Positions 48,078 through 59,537 of a DNA stretch of 64,000 nt are shown piece by piece (position 1 is the stretch's first letter; the number at the start of each line of letters is the position of its first letter). This DNA comes from Cyanophora paradoxa (lineage: Eukaryota; Glaucocystophyceae; Cyanophorales; Cyanophoraceae): assembly GCA_004431415.1 (NCBI GenBank), contig QPMI01000494.1, forward strand, positions 62,001 through 126,000, given 5' to 3'. The notes under the pieces were generated by a model that saw only the letters and a list, made by a program, of their open reading frames with translations, did no database searches and was not told where the DNA came from. The translations under genes were made by a program, and so were the position numbers.

Positions 48078-50288
48078 ATGACCCATGGCCATGGCCAGCT
48101 GCAATCGACGTTGCCGATGGCATGTGCAAGCCCCGAATTCCCACGCGCGGAGAAACTCGCGCAGCTCCGCTCCAGTCGCGAGACTTTGCAAGCGGGCCCG
48201 ATCGCGATCAGCGCTGCAAGGTCGAATTCGAACGACGGCGCCGACGTCGACAGAGCTCGTCGAATCGATATCGGCGTCCTTGACCTCGACAATGGCGCCG
48301 AGCTGGAAGACCCCATCCATGAGCCGGACTTCCCCGACATATGCCTGAGCCCGCCCTCGCCGTCCTTCGAGCTCTCCGGATCCGTCGGGTCCGGATCCGT
48401 GGCGTTGACGGACTGCAAGTTCGAGCTCCGGACCGAGGGCGAGGGAGACTCGCCTTCGCATTCGGAGCCGCTGCAGCTCGAGATCGCCCCCGAGCTCGAG
48501 GTTGTGACGGCCGCCGATTTCATCGAACGGGTGCGGCCCATCGATTCGAATTGTTAGATGCATATGGCATATCATTCTAGATCTTCTCTCTCCGGTCCAA
48601 TGTGTTTATATAATAATCGGCGGCGATCGGCGCAGCTGTGGAATGCGACAGTCGTCGATTCCCTTCCGGAATGGGAGGCTGCTTCGGGCGCCGCTACCAG
48701 CCGCTCGGGCGGCCGCGTGCAATCCGAGCCCGCAAGCCGCAGCTCCAGTAGGCCCCCCAGCGCTAGCCCCCATGGCCACCAGCAGAGTCGCAACCCCCGC
48801 ACCGATCGCGGCGCACGCTCCGCTTTCCGACCCATCGAATTCGAATCCACGACACCCGCACCCGACTTCGACTCGATGGCGAGCGATCGCAGCGAGTGCT
48901 CCTTCATAAGCTTCCCCCAGTACGAGGCAAGTTCGGGCTGCTTTCGGGATGCTTCCATGCCATCCTATCACACCCTTCCTGACACCCCTTCCTCTTTCGT
49001 CACAGCTGTTCCACCTGTGCCTGGTTCGATCCAACCTTCGGAATGTTCGTGTTTTCCCGCGCGTGTGCTTATCCTTCGTGCGTGCACGTGCAGCACCGGA
49101 GCCTCTGCCCCGCGGACTCGAAGTGGGAACTCAGCGACGGCCGGGCTCTCGCGAGGCGAAACTGGGTGCGGCCCCGGCCCGCGCTCTCGTCTTTATTTTC
49201 CTTTTTCGACGTCGTCTTCTGTTTCTGTTCTGGATCTGACGACGAGCAATATAGAATGCGGACTCGAACGGGGCGGCGTACATGGACCGCTCCAAATTCG
49301 AGCACTCCCTGACGCAGGTAACCACACCCCATTGTTTGGTTAGGCATGTATACCTGGTCTGACGCGAGATCCCCTCCGTCCCACGACATGTACAGGTCTC
49401 CAGGCACTGGGCGGAGGACATCGGCAGCACGCGCGTCGCGGTCGGCGTCCACCTCCTGGCCGCGGAGGCCGGCCTGCCCCGGGACCTGCCCACCGTCTTC
49501 CTCGCGTGCCTCACAAAGGTGCGAGCGAGCGAGTGGCCATAGGCGAGCGATCGCGAAAGCCAAGGTTTCGCGGTCCGCTGGCCGTTGACGTTGATCGTGA
49601 TTGACCCCCGTCGCGCGCTCGCGCTCGTCGGCTCGCAGCTGCTGGTGACCGAGGAGCAGGCGCCGCACCTGCCGCCGGCGCTGCAGCCCTGGTTCCGGAT
49701 CGGGATGGGCTGCTGCTCCGGACTCGGCGTCCAGGTCATGCGGCTGCTCGGCTCGATGGCCGAGGAGCGGGCGCGGGAGCTCGAGCTGGCGGGCCGCCGT
49801 CGCACCGCGTCCGGTGCGCTTCAAGGCTTCGATCCCGAACTTCGCTTCGATCCCGAACTTCGCTTCGATCCCGAGCGATCGGCTGACCCGTGAGATCTTT
49901 CGCAGTGCCTCCGCCCGGCGCCCGCTGCGAGCTCGAGGCAGGGTCGACGGCCGCGGGATCCGGAAACCCGAGCGGCAACGGACCCAGCGTGAACGACTGC
50001 AAGGCGCGCCCCGGATCCGGATCCGGGTCCGGCGGCCTCGATCTGGGCCTGGACTGCGGTCCCGGCGCCACGGCGCTCGCCCGCTTCGCTCTGCACCGCC
50101 GCATGGCGAGGCTTCTGGACGTCCGGCGCGCCGCGCCCGCCCCCTACGATCACGGCCAAGCGCCGGCAGCCCAGGCGTCCGATCGCGAGCAGCCACAGCT
50201 GCAGCCGCAGCGCCCCTTACATCGATCTAGATCCGTCCCGAACATCGCAGTCTCCAGCGGGCATCCTCGGGCAGGCGTTTGTCATTGA
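48078..50288 (+). CDS. seven-exon gene, conserved-looking core, not recognised
   Basis: Exons 48078-48530, 48636-48926, 49094-49165, 49255-49317, 49396-49518, 49639-49813 and 49906-50288 join in phase to about 519 aa. The first ~250 residues are acidic and Ser-rich, probably disordered. The central part has a folded look: KWELSDGRALARRNW, AYMDRSKFEHSLTQVSRHWA, VHLLAAEAGLPRDLP, PALQPWFRIGMG, then a helix MRLLGSMAEERARELELAGR. The C-terminus is Gly/Ser- and Gln/Pro-rich. Intron 2 uses a GC donor (GAG|GCAAGT). The tract before exon 7 contains an 18 bp unit (CTTCGATCCCGAACTTCG) nearly three times. An upstream non-coding or coding exon is possible. Family unknown. Gene structure is moderately secure. 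Confidence 0.6.
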
Positions 50289-51300
50289 TACTGAGCCGCC
50301 GCGGCGCAGTGTAAGTCTTTTGAATTTGTGATCGGGCCTCGGCCTTTTCCTTGGACCTTTGTGAACGTTGCTATTTCTTTAAAGAGGCCTTTTGCATTTC
50401 TATTCATGATGCACCGCATCGTTGTTGTCGCTTTTGCATTTTCGCACGTATTGTCTGAAATAGATTAGATGTCAGCGTAGCTGGCCAGTGGCATTCGTCT
50501 GTACAAAAGCGCACTCATATTTCAAGTAATTATAAGTAGCTTTAAAATTTGAACACGTCACAGCTCGTTCAGAATGTATGTATCGCTGCGCATATGCTGG
50601 TTTACGCGTACGTAGGTTGCCTGCAGCAGTAGATCTAGATGCACTCTGCCAATGTAAGCTGCTCGGTGACTGTGATGTGAGGCAGGCACCGAGAAGCCAA
50701 GCGCCCGGAAGCAGCACATGTATCATAGTATGTTACCGTAGTACGATATCGATAGTCAGCTCAGTAATTTATAAGTGTGTAAGTATTTTGTAAGCCTGGA
50801 ACTGACTCAGTGAAGTACGAGTCTCTGTGTGGCTTTGCAATGGATTAGTATATTTGGCTCATGATCAGTAGATTTAATTACGTATACGTAGAGCTCCATC
50901 TCCAAGCCTCCGGCTATTTATTGTGATCAAAGTCTAGGTCGATATCGCCCTCTATTTATTGGGATGGTGTTTTCCGCGTATTCGGGGATGTCTTCGTTGG
51001 CCTCGAGGCTCGATTTGTCGTCTTTTTTTATCTCATTCTCAATAATATTAATCCTCAATTGCAATGTTGATCGCAAAAGGGACTGTAAAGGATAACACTC
51101 CACTGCTAGCGCTGCTCTAGCTTTACATTTCCTTCTGCCAGGCTGATAATTAAGCTAGGCCTATCTTACGTGCGCTTCTGCACTGAGGTGTCTCTAAATC
51201 TGGGGATCCGGAAAACCTCGCCTCATCCCCTGCCATATATACACTTGCATTGGGTCTGGCACGGCCGCGGGCCCGGGGCAGCGATCCCGCAAGAGTCAAG
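50289..51300. other. convergent intergenic spacer
   Basis: An AT-richer spacer between the 3' ends of the 48.1 kb gene (plus) and the STAND gene (minus). No supported exon. Likely holds both 3' untranslated regions. Confidence 0.5.
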
Positions 51301-51369
51301 CAGAATAATTAAAACAACACAGATACGACAATATTAATGGGCCAAGCTGAAGGCCTGCAAGGTCATCGG

Positions 51370-51390
51370 CGAGGCCTAGGGGGCGCGCCG

Positions 51391-51439
<49 letters not shown>

Positions 51440-54400
51440 ACGACGCTGCCGTGGTGCTGGGTCCCGGTCGCGAGAGTGCACCGCGGCCGGCCTGCACGGC
51501 GCCTGCGCCTGCGGACCGCACGGCCGCAGCGCCAGTACTAGTACCCCTCCCGGGCGCTCGAACCGACAGTATTTCGGAGGCCCGGAGGGGTACGGATCGA
51601 GAGGCTGATCCCGAGGCCGGCGCCCGCGGGGCGCGAGGGGCGACGGAGCCGGCAGGGGGTACGGAGGAGGCTGGGGAGGGGTAGGCCTAGGCTCGGCGCC
51701 GCCGCGGGCGGCCGCAGGGGCGCCGGCAGCCCTCCGCGGGGCCCCGGCGCGAGCGGGCGCGGGCGCCGGGGGGGTACCTCCTTCCAGCGCCGCGTACGCC
51801 GATCGCATGTCCTGCAGCTGCGGAGGCTCGCTAAAAAAGAGGTTCCGACGTTCTAAAAATAGCTCCGGGGGGGTACCTGCGCGTTGTTCTCCTCGAGCTC
51901 TTGCTCGATGAACCAGGTGCGCTCCTCCCCCCGCCTGAATCCGACGGCCTTTTCCTGGAAAGGGGAGGAGCCTTAGAAGATTGAAGGGGGAAAGCGAGAT
52001 GTGGGGGGTACGTCTACCGTGAAGTACTTGTTGAGGGCGAGTCGGAACGCCTTCTCTGCCCCCCCCGCCGCGCAATGGTCCAGCGCCGCCTGCGCGGGGG
52101 TTACCACAAACGAGAATTAGGGGGTACGCTTCCGCACCTTTCGCCACGTCACGCTCGCGAGGCACCACAGCCCCGACCTGAATCCGAACCGCTTTCAAGG
52201 GGGGTACGGCTCCGCTGGCGGGAGCGGGCGGAGGGGGGTACCGGCACGCTAGCGCGGGCTCCGCCAGCAAAACGACGAGGGCCCAGACCGAAGGGGTCAG
52301 CCCGGGTACCAACGCCATCCTGAGGAAAACTTGAGCGGCGGAAACTTTCGCCTACTCCCCCCCCCCCGGGCCCTCTCGGGGGGTACGCACAGCTCGTCAT
52401 CGGCAAGGCCGCGCCTCGAGCAGGCGATGTACCCCAGGGCCTGTCGGAGGGTTGGCGTCGGCGTCGGTGCCGAAAAACGGAAGGGGGGGTACCCCCGCAC
52501 CTTCCTGAAGACCCCGGACGCGCCCTCGCCCTCGCGATCGGACCCCAGCGCGGCCTCCCACCTGAGATCGAATCAGATCAGATCTGACCCAATGAAAGCT
52601 CACCAGAGCAAGCCTATCAGGAGATAATATCTAACCAGGGTAGGCTATTACAAGCTAATGGGAGGTCCGACTTCGATGGAATGCAAGTGCTAGTGCGGCC
52701 CGGCCGACCTCGCAAGGGCGTGGGAGCAGAGCCCGGCGGAGCAAGCCTATCAGGAGCTAATATCTAACCAGAGAAGCTAATCAGAAGCTAATGGGCGCGG
52801 TCTACCTCGCGAGGGCGTGGGAGCAGAGGCCGGCGGCGCCTGGAGAGGAGAGCAGCGAGGCCAGTGTCGCGTCCAGGCTCTCGAAGCTCGCCCCGGCCCG
52901 CAGCTCTGCGCAGGGGGGAAGATGAGAGGACGATGGGCGGGCCGGGGTGGGGGGGGGGGGGGAGGGGAGGGGGGTGGGGGGGTGGGGGTGGCATAGGGTG
53001 GGGGTGCGGGGAGGCCCGCCCGCTTATCTGGGGGGCGAGAGGAGGTGGGGGGAAGGGGGTGGGGATGGGCGGGGGCGCGGAGTGGGAGGGTGGAAGAGGG
53101 GGAGCAGGAGGGAGCGGCCGGGTGGGCGGGGGGAGGGGGGGGGGGGGGGGGGGGGGGGCGGTCCGGACCGTCGAGGAGGAGGCGGAGAAAGGCGGGGTCG
53201 GCTGCCTTCTCGTCCCCCGCGATCCGACCCGCCTGAACGAGGGGAAAGATAAGAATGGGGGGAGAGGAGAAGGATAGGAGGGGAGGAGAAGGGGTTTGGG
53301 GGTACAGGTCGCGCCTGGCGGGGGTCCAGCCGCTTGGAGAAGAGCGCGAGGTACTCCCCCGCCAGCTGGCCCCGCTCCCCGGGGGACAGGGGGGGTACCT
53401 GAAAGCAAGGAGGGGCGGAGAGGTCAGAAGGGGGGGGGGAGGTTAGAGGGGGGTACGGCGCGCCTCGAGGAGGCGCCACGCGCGCTTCTGGCAGGCGGCC
53501 AGGGTCGGCCCTGCGGGGCCGGAGCCGCCTCGGCGAAAGGGCCGGGGGTACAAGAAGAGCGGGAAAGGTGAAGGGTACCCCCCGACGTCGAGACGACGAG
53601 GCGAACGTAGGACGGCCACTGCAGGGAGGGGGGGAAGGCTCGGATCAGAGGGGCGGGGGAAGAGCCGGAGGGGGGTACGTGCCTTCTTCGGGAGCCAGGC
53701 GAGCTCGTGGGCCTTGTGCGCTGCCGGGGTACGTGAGGACCCAACGAGGGACCAATCTATCGAAGTTAAATTTGAACTGATTAAAGGTCTGATGTAAGAT
53801 GTAATCAAGGTCGGCATCGTATGCCTATTCAGAAATGTCGAAGCTAGGTCGACACCGTATACCACAGCTCGGATCTAAAGCTCGGATCTAAAGCTCGCTC
53901 CATACCTATTCGGCTCCTATGACGCATGCGCACGCTTAAGAGAACTGGAGCTCTTTCCCCTCCTAGGGACGCCTAAGCGACGCTTAAGAGTTCTCTAAAG
54001 CTTGGATCTTAAGGTTGAAGTCTTATTCAGCTTCTGTACCGAATTTCGGAATGCGCACCGGGGTCCATGTGGTCGAGGCCGTCGAGCACGAGGAGCAGCC
54101 GCGCCTTCTGCGGCTCGGGCCCCTTCCCCACCGCCGCCGTCGCCTGCGAGCGCGCGCCGGCCCCCGCCCGGTCCCCGTCGGGAGGGAGCGCGGCTCAAGC
54201 TTCTATACAGGAAGCTCGAGCTGGGAGGCTTTAGCTGAGAAGAAGCAAAAGCTAAAGCTAAAGGAGCTCTGAAACGTCCTAGCTCTAGCTTCTAAGAAGG
54301 TCGAGCTAGGAGGCTTTAGCGGGTCAGAAAAGCTCAAGCGTCTTCGTTGGGAAGGCGGCGAGGGGCCGGGAGGGCCGGGAGGGGAGCGGCCGCGGCGCCC

Positions 54401-57400
54401 GGCGTTGGGGGCGGAGGGGAGAGATATATAGCCTAAGGGGGGCTCGAGGGGCGCAATCTCTCTTTATGAACTCGAACCGCCGTCCCGGATGGCTGGCGCA
54501 CGCAGGTACGGAGCGACTGGGGCACGGCGCGACGCGTCTAAGTCGAAGGGAGTTGGGAGTTGGAGAAAGCTAGAGCTGAAGAAGCTAAAGCTAAAGCTAA
54601 ATAGAAGGTACCTAGCGGATGGTGCACGGAGCGGCTAAGTCGAAGGGAGTTGGGAGTTGGGGAGGAGTTGCCTTAGGATTCTTGGTTAAGAATGAGCTTT
54701 AGCGCGAGCTTCGTTGAAAAGGATTTCAGCTCACCAGAAGCTAAATTTAAAGCTTCTTCGTCGGGAAGGCGGGGAGGGGGAGGGGAGGGCGGGGAGGGGA
54801 GGGGAGAGAGCTCCAGTTCGCTTGAGCAGGGGTTGGGAAGGAGGAGGGAGCTGGAGACTTCAGATGGAGCCAACAGCTTAAGATTAAGTTGGGAGTTGGG
54901 AAGGAGCTCTGGAGGAGTCTTGCCTTAAGAGGAGTTGGGAAGGAGGGGGGGGGCAAGCTTAAGGCAGGCCGGGCAGGGGCACAAACAATCGAAGACGCAC
55001 GGCGGGGGAGGGCGGGTGGCGGGGGGGGCGGGGGGGGGGGGGGGGGGGCAGGGAGGGGCGGGGGAGGGGTACAGCCGACGCACTGCGTTGACGGCGGCGG
55101 GGAAGGCCTCCACCGCGTCCTGGCCCTCGGCGGCGCCCCGCCGCCTCGCCTGGCAGGGGACGAAGGCGAAGGCGAAGTGAGGAAGAGCGACGACTAGGAG
55201 GAGGAGGAGAAGGAGGAGGAGAAGGGCGCAGTAAGACGCCGATAGGGACGGGGGCCTAGGGGGCCTAGGCCTGTGCTCTCGCTCGCCTGGTTCGCTGGGG
55301 GCGGGGCAGCCGGCCGGCGGCCGCAAGATACTTTAAATAAAAAATCTTAGAAGAGGCTGCTTTTGAGCTTTATAGAGATTAAGATGCTATTCTCGCTCGC
55401 CTGGTTCGCTGGGGGCGGGGCCCCCGCCGGCGGCTGCCTCTGCTCCGTTCCGTACGCCTCCGCGAGTCGCCGCATGAGCCGCTTCAGCAGGTGCGGTACC
55501 CGTCCCGCCTCTCCCCCCGCCTCTGCGATGCGAACGAAGGCGGGGGGGGGGGAAGTCAAGGGGGAAAGGGGGTGCGGGGTGCGGGTGCGGGAATGGCTCG
55601 CCGACGTAGTGCTCGATCACGACGGTGCCGACGTACCCCAGCTCCTTCGCCCGCCAGCGTACCCCCCTCGCAAAGTTCGCCAGCAGCGCTGCGAGGGCGG
55701 GAAGAACGGTCAGCGGCCGGCCGAGCGGCCCGGGGTACATAGGGCGTCCGAAAAGGGGGGGTAGGGGGGGGGAGGGAGGGGAGGGGGAGACGGGGGGCTC
55801 GACCCACCGGACTTGCCGCCGATCCCCGTGACGCAAATGGGAGTGCTTTCCCGGCCCGTGAGGAAATCTGGGGGTACCACTCGGCTTGGGACCGCAGGGT
55901 TGGGGGGTACGCGGCTTGGGGCCGCAGGGTGGGGGGTACGCGGACCCTCGAGCTCCCGGACTTGCACCAGCTTCGGAACGTACGATCTCTCATGCATTCC
56001 TGGGGGCGCGGCGTTACGGGAGGGGTACTGCGAATGTTCAACTTGGGGGGTACGCACCCGCGAATGCGGAGTGGGCGTCATCGTCCAGCTGCTCGGGGGT
56101 ACGCGAGCCTCCCTGAAAGTCCTGCAGGGCGTACGGAATCGGAAAGAGGGAGGGGGTACGAGACGCGGGGGCAGGCGTACCCGCTCGATGGCGGCCGTCA
56201 GGTCCTCCAGGGCCCACTTCGCAGCCTCCGCAGCGCTGGGGTACCTGGAAGGAAGACGCGAAATCGAATCAAACCGGTACCCCAAGTTCGAAAAAGAACG
56301 GCGCGTACCCCTCCCGGACACGGAAGCCGCTGGATCGAATCCGGCCCTTGAGATCCTCGAGGCGGCGCCCCGCGTGTTCGCTCTCCGAGGGGTACGACGA
56401 CGATGCCGACGGGTCCCGGAAGTAGAAAAAGGTCTGAGAGGTACCTACCGTTCGGCGGGGCGGGGATGCACGGGGCGGGGGGAGGGGGGGGGGAGGGGGG
56501 GGTACGGGCGCGCCTGGCCCTCCAGCCCCCCACCGTTGACGAGCGCCCCGTGGAGCACCTCCGCCTCCGTCACGCTGGAGGGGGTACCGCATCAGCTGGA
56601 GGGGTACGCGATAAAACCGGCGGGCGGGCGCGCCTCCGGTCTCGGTACTCGCTGAGCCAGGGGAAGCGCTCCATCGCGGATTCGAACGTGCGTTCCAGGA
56701 GGGGGTCCCTACCCCCCTCCGGAATGTGCCAGCCGTACCTGAGCGGATGGTGAGCGCGGCGCGCGGGGGCGGGCGCACGGCGGGGCGCGCCTCTCGCCGA
56801 GGAAAGAGATGAAGTAGGGCCTGGAGCGATCGATTTCGCTGAGGCAGATGAGCAGCACGCGCCCACCCGCGCTGTCCTCCTCCGTGAGACCCTACGTATA
56901 CGGGAGAGCAGCGTAGTCTCAGCCGCGCAAGAAGGAGCGGCGGGGCGGGCCGCCGCAAGCCGCCGCACCCAACGCAAGTCGATGGGGCAGAAGAGCAGTC
57001 CCTTCGCGGCGCAGAGGCTCCGCAGCCTGCTGAAGACGAGCTGGTTGAGGATGGTACGCTCCTCCGACATGTCTTTGAACCTGCGAGCGGCCGCGCCGCA
57101 GCGGATGTGCGAGTTAGCGCCCGCGGCCGCCCGCCCGCTCGAAGAAGCGCCAGGCACGCGGGGCGGCTGATGAGATTCTAACTCGATCGGCTGCAAGCCA
57201 TTGCACAAGCGTGCACGGGCTCGGAGGCTAGCGTGCGCTCCGCGGCTGGCGCTGCTTCCGAACAGGCGCGGCTCGCGCCCACGCCGCGCGCGGGCGAACA
57301 GGAGCCGCGTATGCGGCGAACAATCCCACCCTGCGCCCGAAGCGGCGCCCCGGGCCGCTACGCACGTCGAGGAGACGAAGATCCGGAGTGTGCGCTGACT

Positions 57401-57490
57401 CCGGCAGGCCTGCAGCAGCTCGGCCGCCCGATCGCCCGGAGCAGGCTGCGGCGCATCGCCGGGCTGCCCGGAAAGCCGCCGCTCCGACAT
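51370..57490 (-). CDS. STAND-type NTPase: DUF4062-like N-terminus plus NACHT core
   Basis: This is a minus-strand gene of about 28 exons starting at ATG 57490. In-phase exons: 57490-57366, 57080-56969, 56891-56791, 56738-56634, 56574-56514, 56433-56309, 56244-56181, 56121-56058, 55999-55940, 55867-55808, 55688-55602, 55522-55401, 55149-55084, 54143-54059, 53720-53683. More exons follow to about 51.37 kb. The N-terminus has RTLRIFVSST/FKDMSEER, PIDLRW, CLSEIDRSRPYFISFLGER and YGW, the pattern ahead of NACHT in NWD1/TEP1/NPHP3-like proteins. FFYFRDP and the P-loop region CVTGIGGKSALLANF follow. The Walker B strand is LLLVLDGLDHMD. Winged-helix blocks (ELAWLP, YVRLVVSTSGG, PLSPGERGQLAGEYLALFSK, ALGYIACSRRGLADDEL) come next. 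The P-loop is two residues shorter than usual. Many introns use GC donors. The 3' end is unresolved. Such proteins are nucleotide-driven signalling switches. Confidence 0.85.
51389..51448 (+). repeat. trinucleotide repeats (GCC)n then (GAC)n
   Basis: About 11 GCC units directly followed by about 7 GAC units, near the 3' end of the STAND gene. On the gene's strand they read as GTC then GGC repeats. Depending on frame this would add Ser/Val/Arg then Ala/Gly/Arg runs to the C-terminus, or lie in the 3' UTR. Confidence 0.85.
54144..55083 (-). other. long intron of the STAND gene with AG-rich repeats
   Basis: This is the largest gap between confident exons (55084 to 54143). It is filled with imperfect AAGCTAAAGCTAAA units and several near-copies of AAGTCGAAGGGAGTTGGGAG (for example 54540 and 54638). 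No exon was recognised inside, but the NACHT core normally has sequence between these blocks, so a small exon could be hidden. Confidence 0.5.
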
Positions 57491-57545
57491 ACTCGGCGGC
57501 TGAGCCTCCGCCGCTGAGGCGCCGGGCGGGTACAGGCATCAATCC

Positions 57546-58950
57546 GTGCTGCGCCGTCATCGGGGAAGCCTGCCGCGCCGCGATCGATTGGAGGAGTCTA
57601 AAGGAGGCGGAGAGCCTGGAGGCGAGAATTCGAAGGCGAAGAACGAGCATGCATATGAGAGAAAGGCGAAGAAGGCGAAGAAAACGAAGAGCTCGAGGTC
57701 CGCGCCTGCGACCGGCGCGCGCCTGACGCCTAGGCCTCGCGCGCGCGCTCCAGATCTAGATCCGTCATCGGGGAAGAGGTCCGCGCGTGCAGGCGCCGGC
57801 GCGCGCCTGACGCCTCGCGCGCGCGCTCTCTCTAGATCTCTCGCGCGCGCTCTCTCACGCTCGGCAGCGAGGAAGTTGCTTCAGTCGAGCCGGCAGCGCC
57901 GGCGCCGGCGCCCCTGCATGCGCAGCTGGCGATATCGATATCGATCAAGGCATATGCATGCAGCTGTCGAAGCTGTCGAGCTCGAGCTCGAGCTTGAGCT
58001 CGGCAGAAGACATCGGCGTCGGAGACGGGCAGCCGCGGCGGCAGAGGCCGCCGCCCCGGACCTCTCCTCCTCCGTGCCCCCTCCAACCCTAGCTCCAGCT
58101 GCAGCCGCGGTCGACGTTAACGTTGCGGCGGCGCTGCCGCACCGTCAGCAGCCGCTCCTCTAGATCTTGATCTGCCACCTGCTCCCGAGGACCTCTCCCC
58201 ATGCCCCCTCCGCCACCGCCGCCGTCTGCGGCCGCGCGGGGCACCCGTCCTGCCATCGACATCATCGGGGACGGGCAACGGAGGAGGGCAGCTCCAGCTC
58301 CAGCCCTACCGGCGCCGGCCCGCCAGCGCCGGTGCCGCCGCTGGCCCCTGCAGATGTCCGTCCCAGCCGATCGAATCCCCGCGCAGCACGCTGGCCGGCC
58401 CGGCCCCGCCCCAAGCACCCCAACCACCCCGCCGGCGCCGCTGGAACTGGCCGGCCCCTCAAGCTCGTCGCAGCCACCGCTGGCGCCGCTGGCCATGGCC
58501 GTTTTGGTGGCCATGGCACCGGTACCGCAGCTGCCCGTCCTAGGCCTGCAGCTGTTCGTCCCAGCCCATCCGGTCCCCGCGCCGCACGCTGCCGGCGCCT
58601 CGCCCCCCGCATGGGGTCCGGAGGCGGGGGGTACCAGCTCTGCCGGCCCAACCCCTTCGCCCCTGTACATGTTCTGTTCGGGTCCCCAGCAGCCCCTCCC
58701 GTGGCGGCCGCACCTCTCTCCGCCCCGCCTCCAGCAGCCCCCTCCTCGCGGCCCCCGGTCCGGCCGACTCGTCCCTACCGGCCCCCCGGCATCCGCTTCG
58801 CCTTCTAAACGCGCCTGCGTCTCTTTTCGTAGCAACTCGGCACGGTTGAATTTTGCAGGCTTTGTAAATATATATGCATTCGAATTCAGATCTAGCGCAC
58901 TTTCTTGCGTGGCCCTTGCAATTGGCCTCGGCCTCGGCCTCCGGATCTAG
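57546..58950 (+). other. GC-rich Pro/Ala/Arg-coding open region, coding status uncertain
   Basis: Overlapping frames of 205-250 codons are open on both strands (plus 57546-58163, 58167-58808 and 58201-58950; minus 58835-58089). Products would be Pro/Ala- or Gly/Arg-rich with no domain. An ~85 bp segment is duplicated (57699 and 57779, GGTCCGCGC ... CGCGCGCGCTC). A ~170 bp unit recurs imperfectly (CTGCAGATGTCCGTCCCAGC at 58349 against CTGCAGCTGTTCGTCCCAGC at 58546). The plus frame ending YRPPGIRFAF is the most gene-like. A disordered protein or plain low-complexity DNA are both possible. Confidence 0.3.
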
Positions 58951-59537
58951 AAATTAAAGAAAGCTCGAGGCGGGGCCGGGCGGCCGCGGCCACGAGCCTG
59001 TCCCATCGCCAGCAGAAATCTTATGAGGGTTGTTTGTTGTTTCGCGGTCCGCTTAACGCAGAAGCCGATCCTTCGAATTCGTTGTTGCGAGCTCAGTGCG
59101 AGCTCGACGTCCGAATTCGGAATTAATGTATTCTCGGCGGCGGTCCCTCCTCCTCCGAGCTCAAGGCCTAGGCTCCCCTGCACCCCAATTAAGACCATAT
59201 GCATCGTCCGGATCCGCCCGGCTCCGGCTCTGGATCTGCCGAAAAAAAACCCGAGCTTGGGCCGCGCGCCCACCCTTAGCCTTGCACCCACGTGCGCTAT
59301 TCCACTATATGCGTGCACGTGTAATCATAGTCGCAATCGATAGAGATCAATTCTCACAAATTTGACATTTTGTGATGGCTTGCGCTCAAAAACCCATTAC
59401 ATGCTGCAGGCCGCAGGCCGGCGCCTGGACCTAAAACCGCACAGAGACGGCGGCCCTCGTGGCCATGGCCCAGTGGGGCAAGCGCGCGCGGGCCCCGGGC
59501 CCGGCGGCCCTGGTGGGGCCGGACTCGCTGCGGGCGC
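58951..59537. other. spacer, no supported gene
   Basis: Several frames of about 90-120 codons exist on both strands, but none has splice-consistent context or a recognisable domain. Confidence 0.4.

Noticed and set aside
51296-52318. Single 340-codon minus frame with an apparent signal peptide (MALVPGLTPSVWALVVLLAE)
   Set aside because: The hydrophobic part is an exon of the STAND gene's winged-helix region entered in phase from 52391. The rest of the frame reads through C-rich introns.
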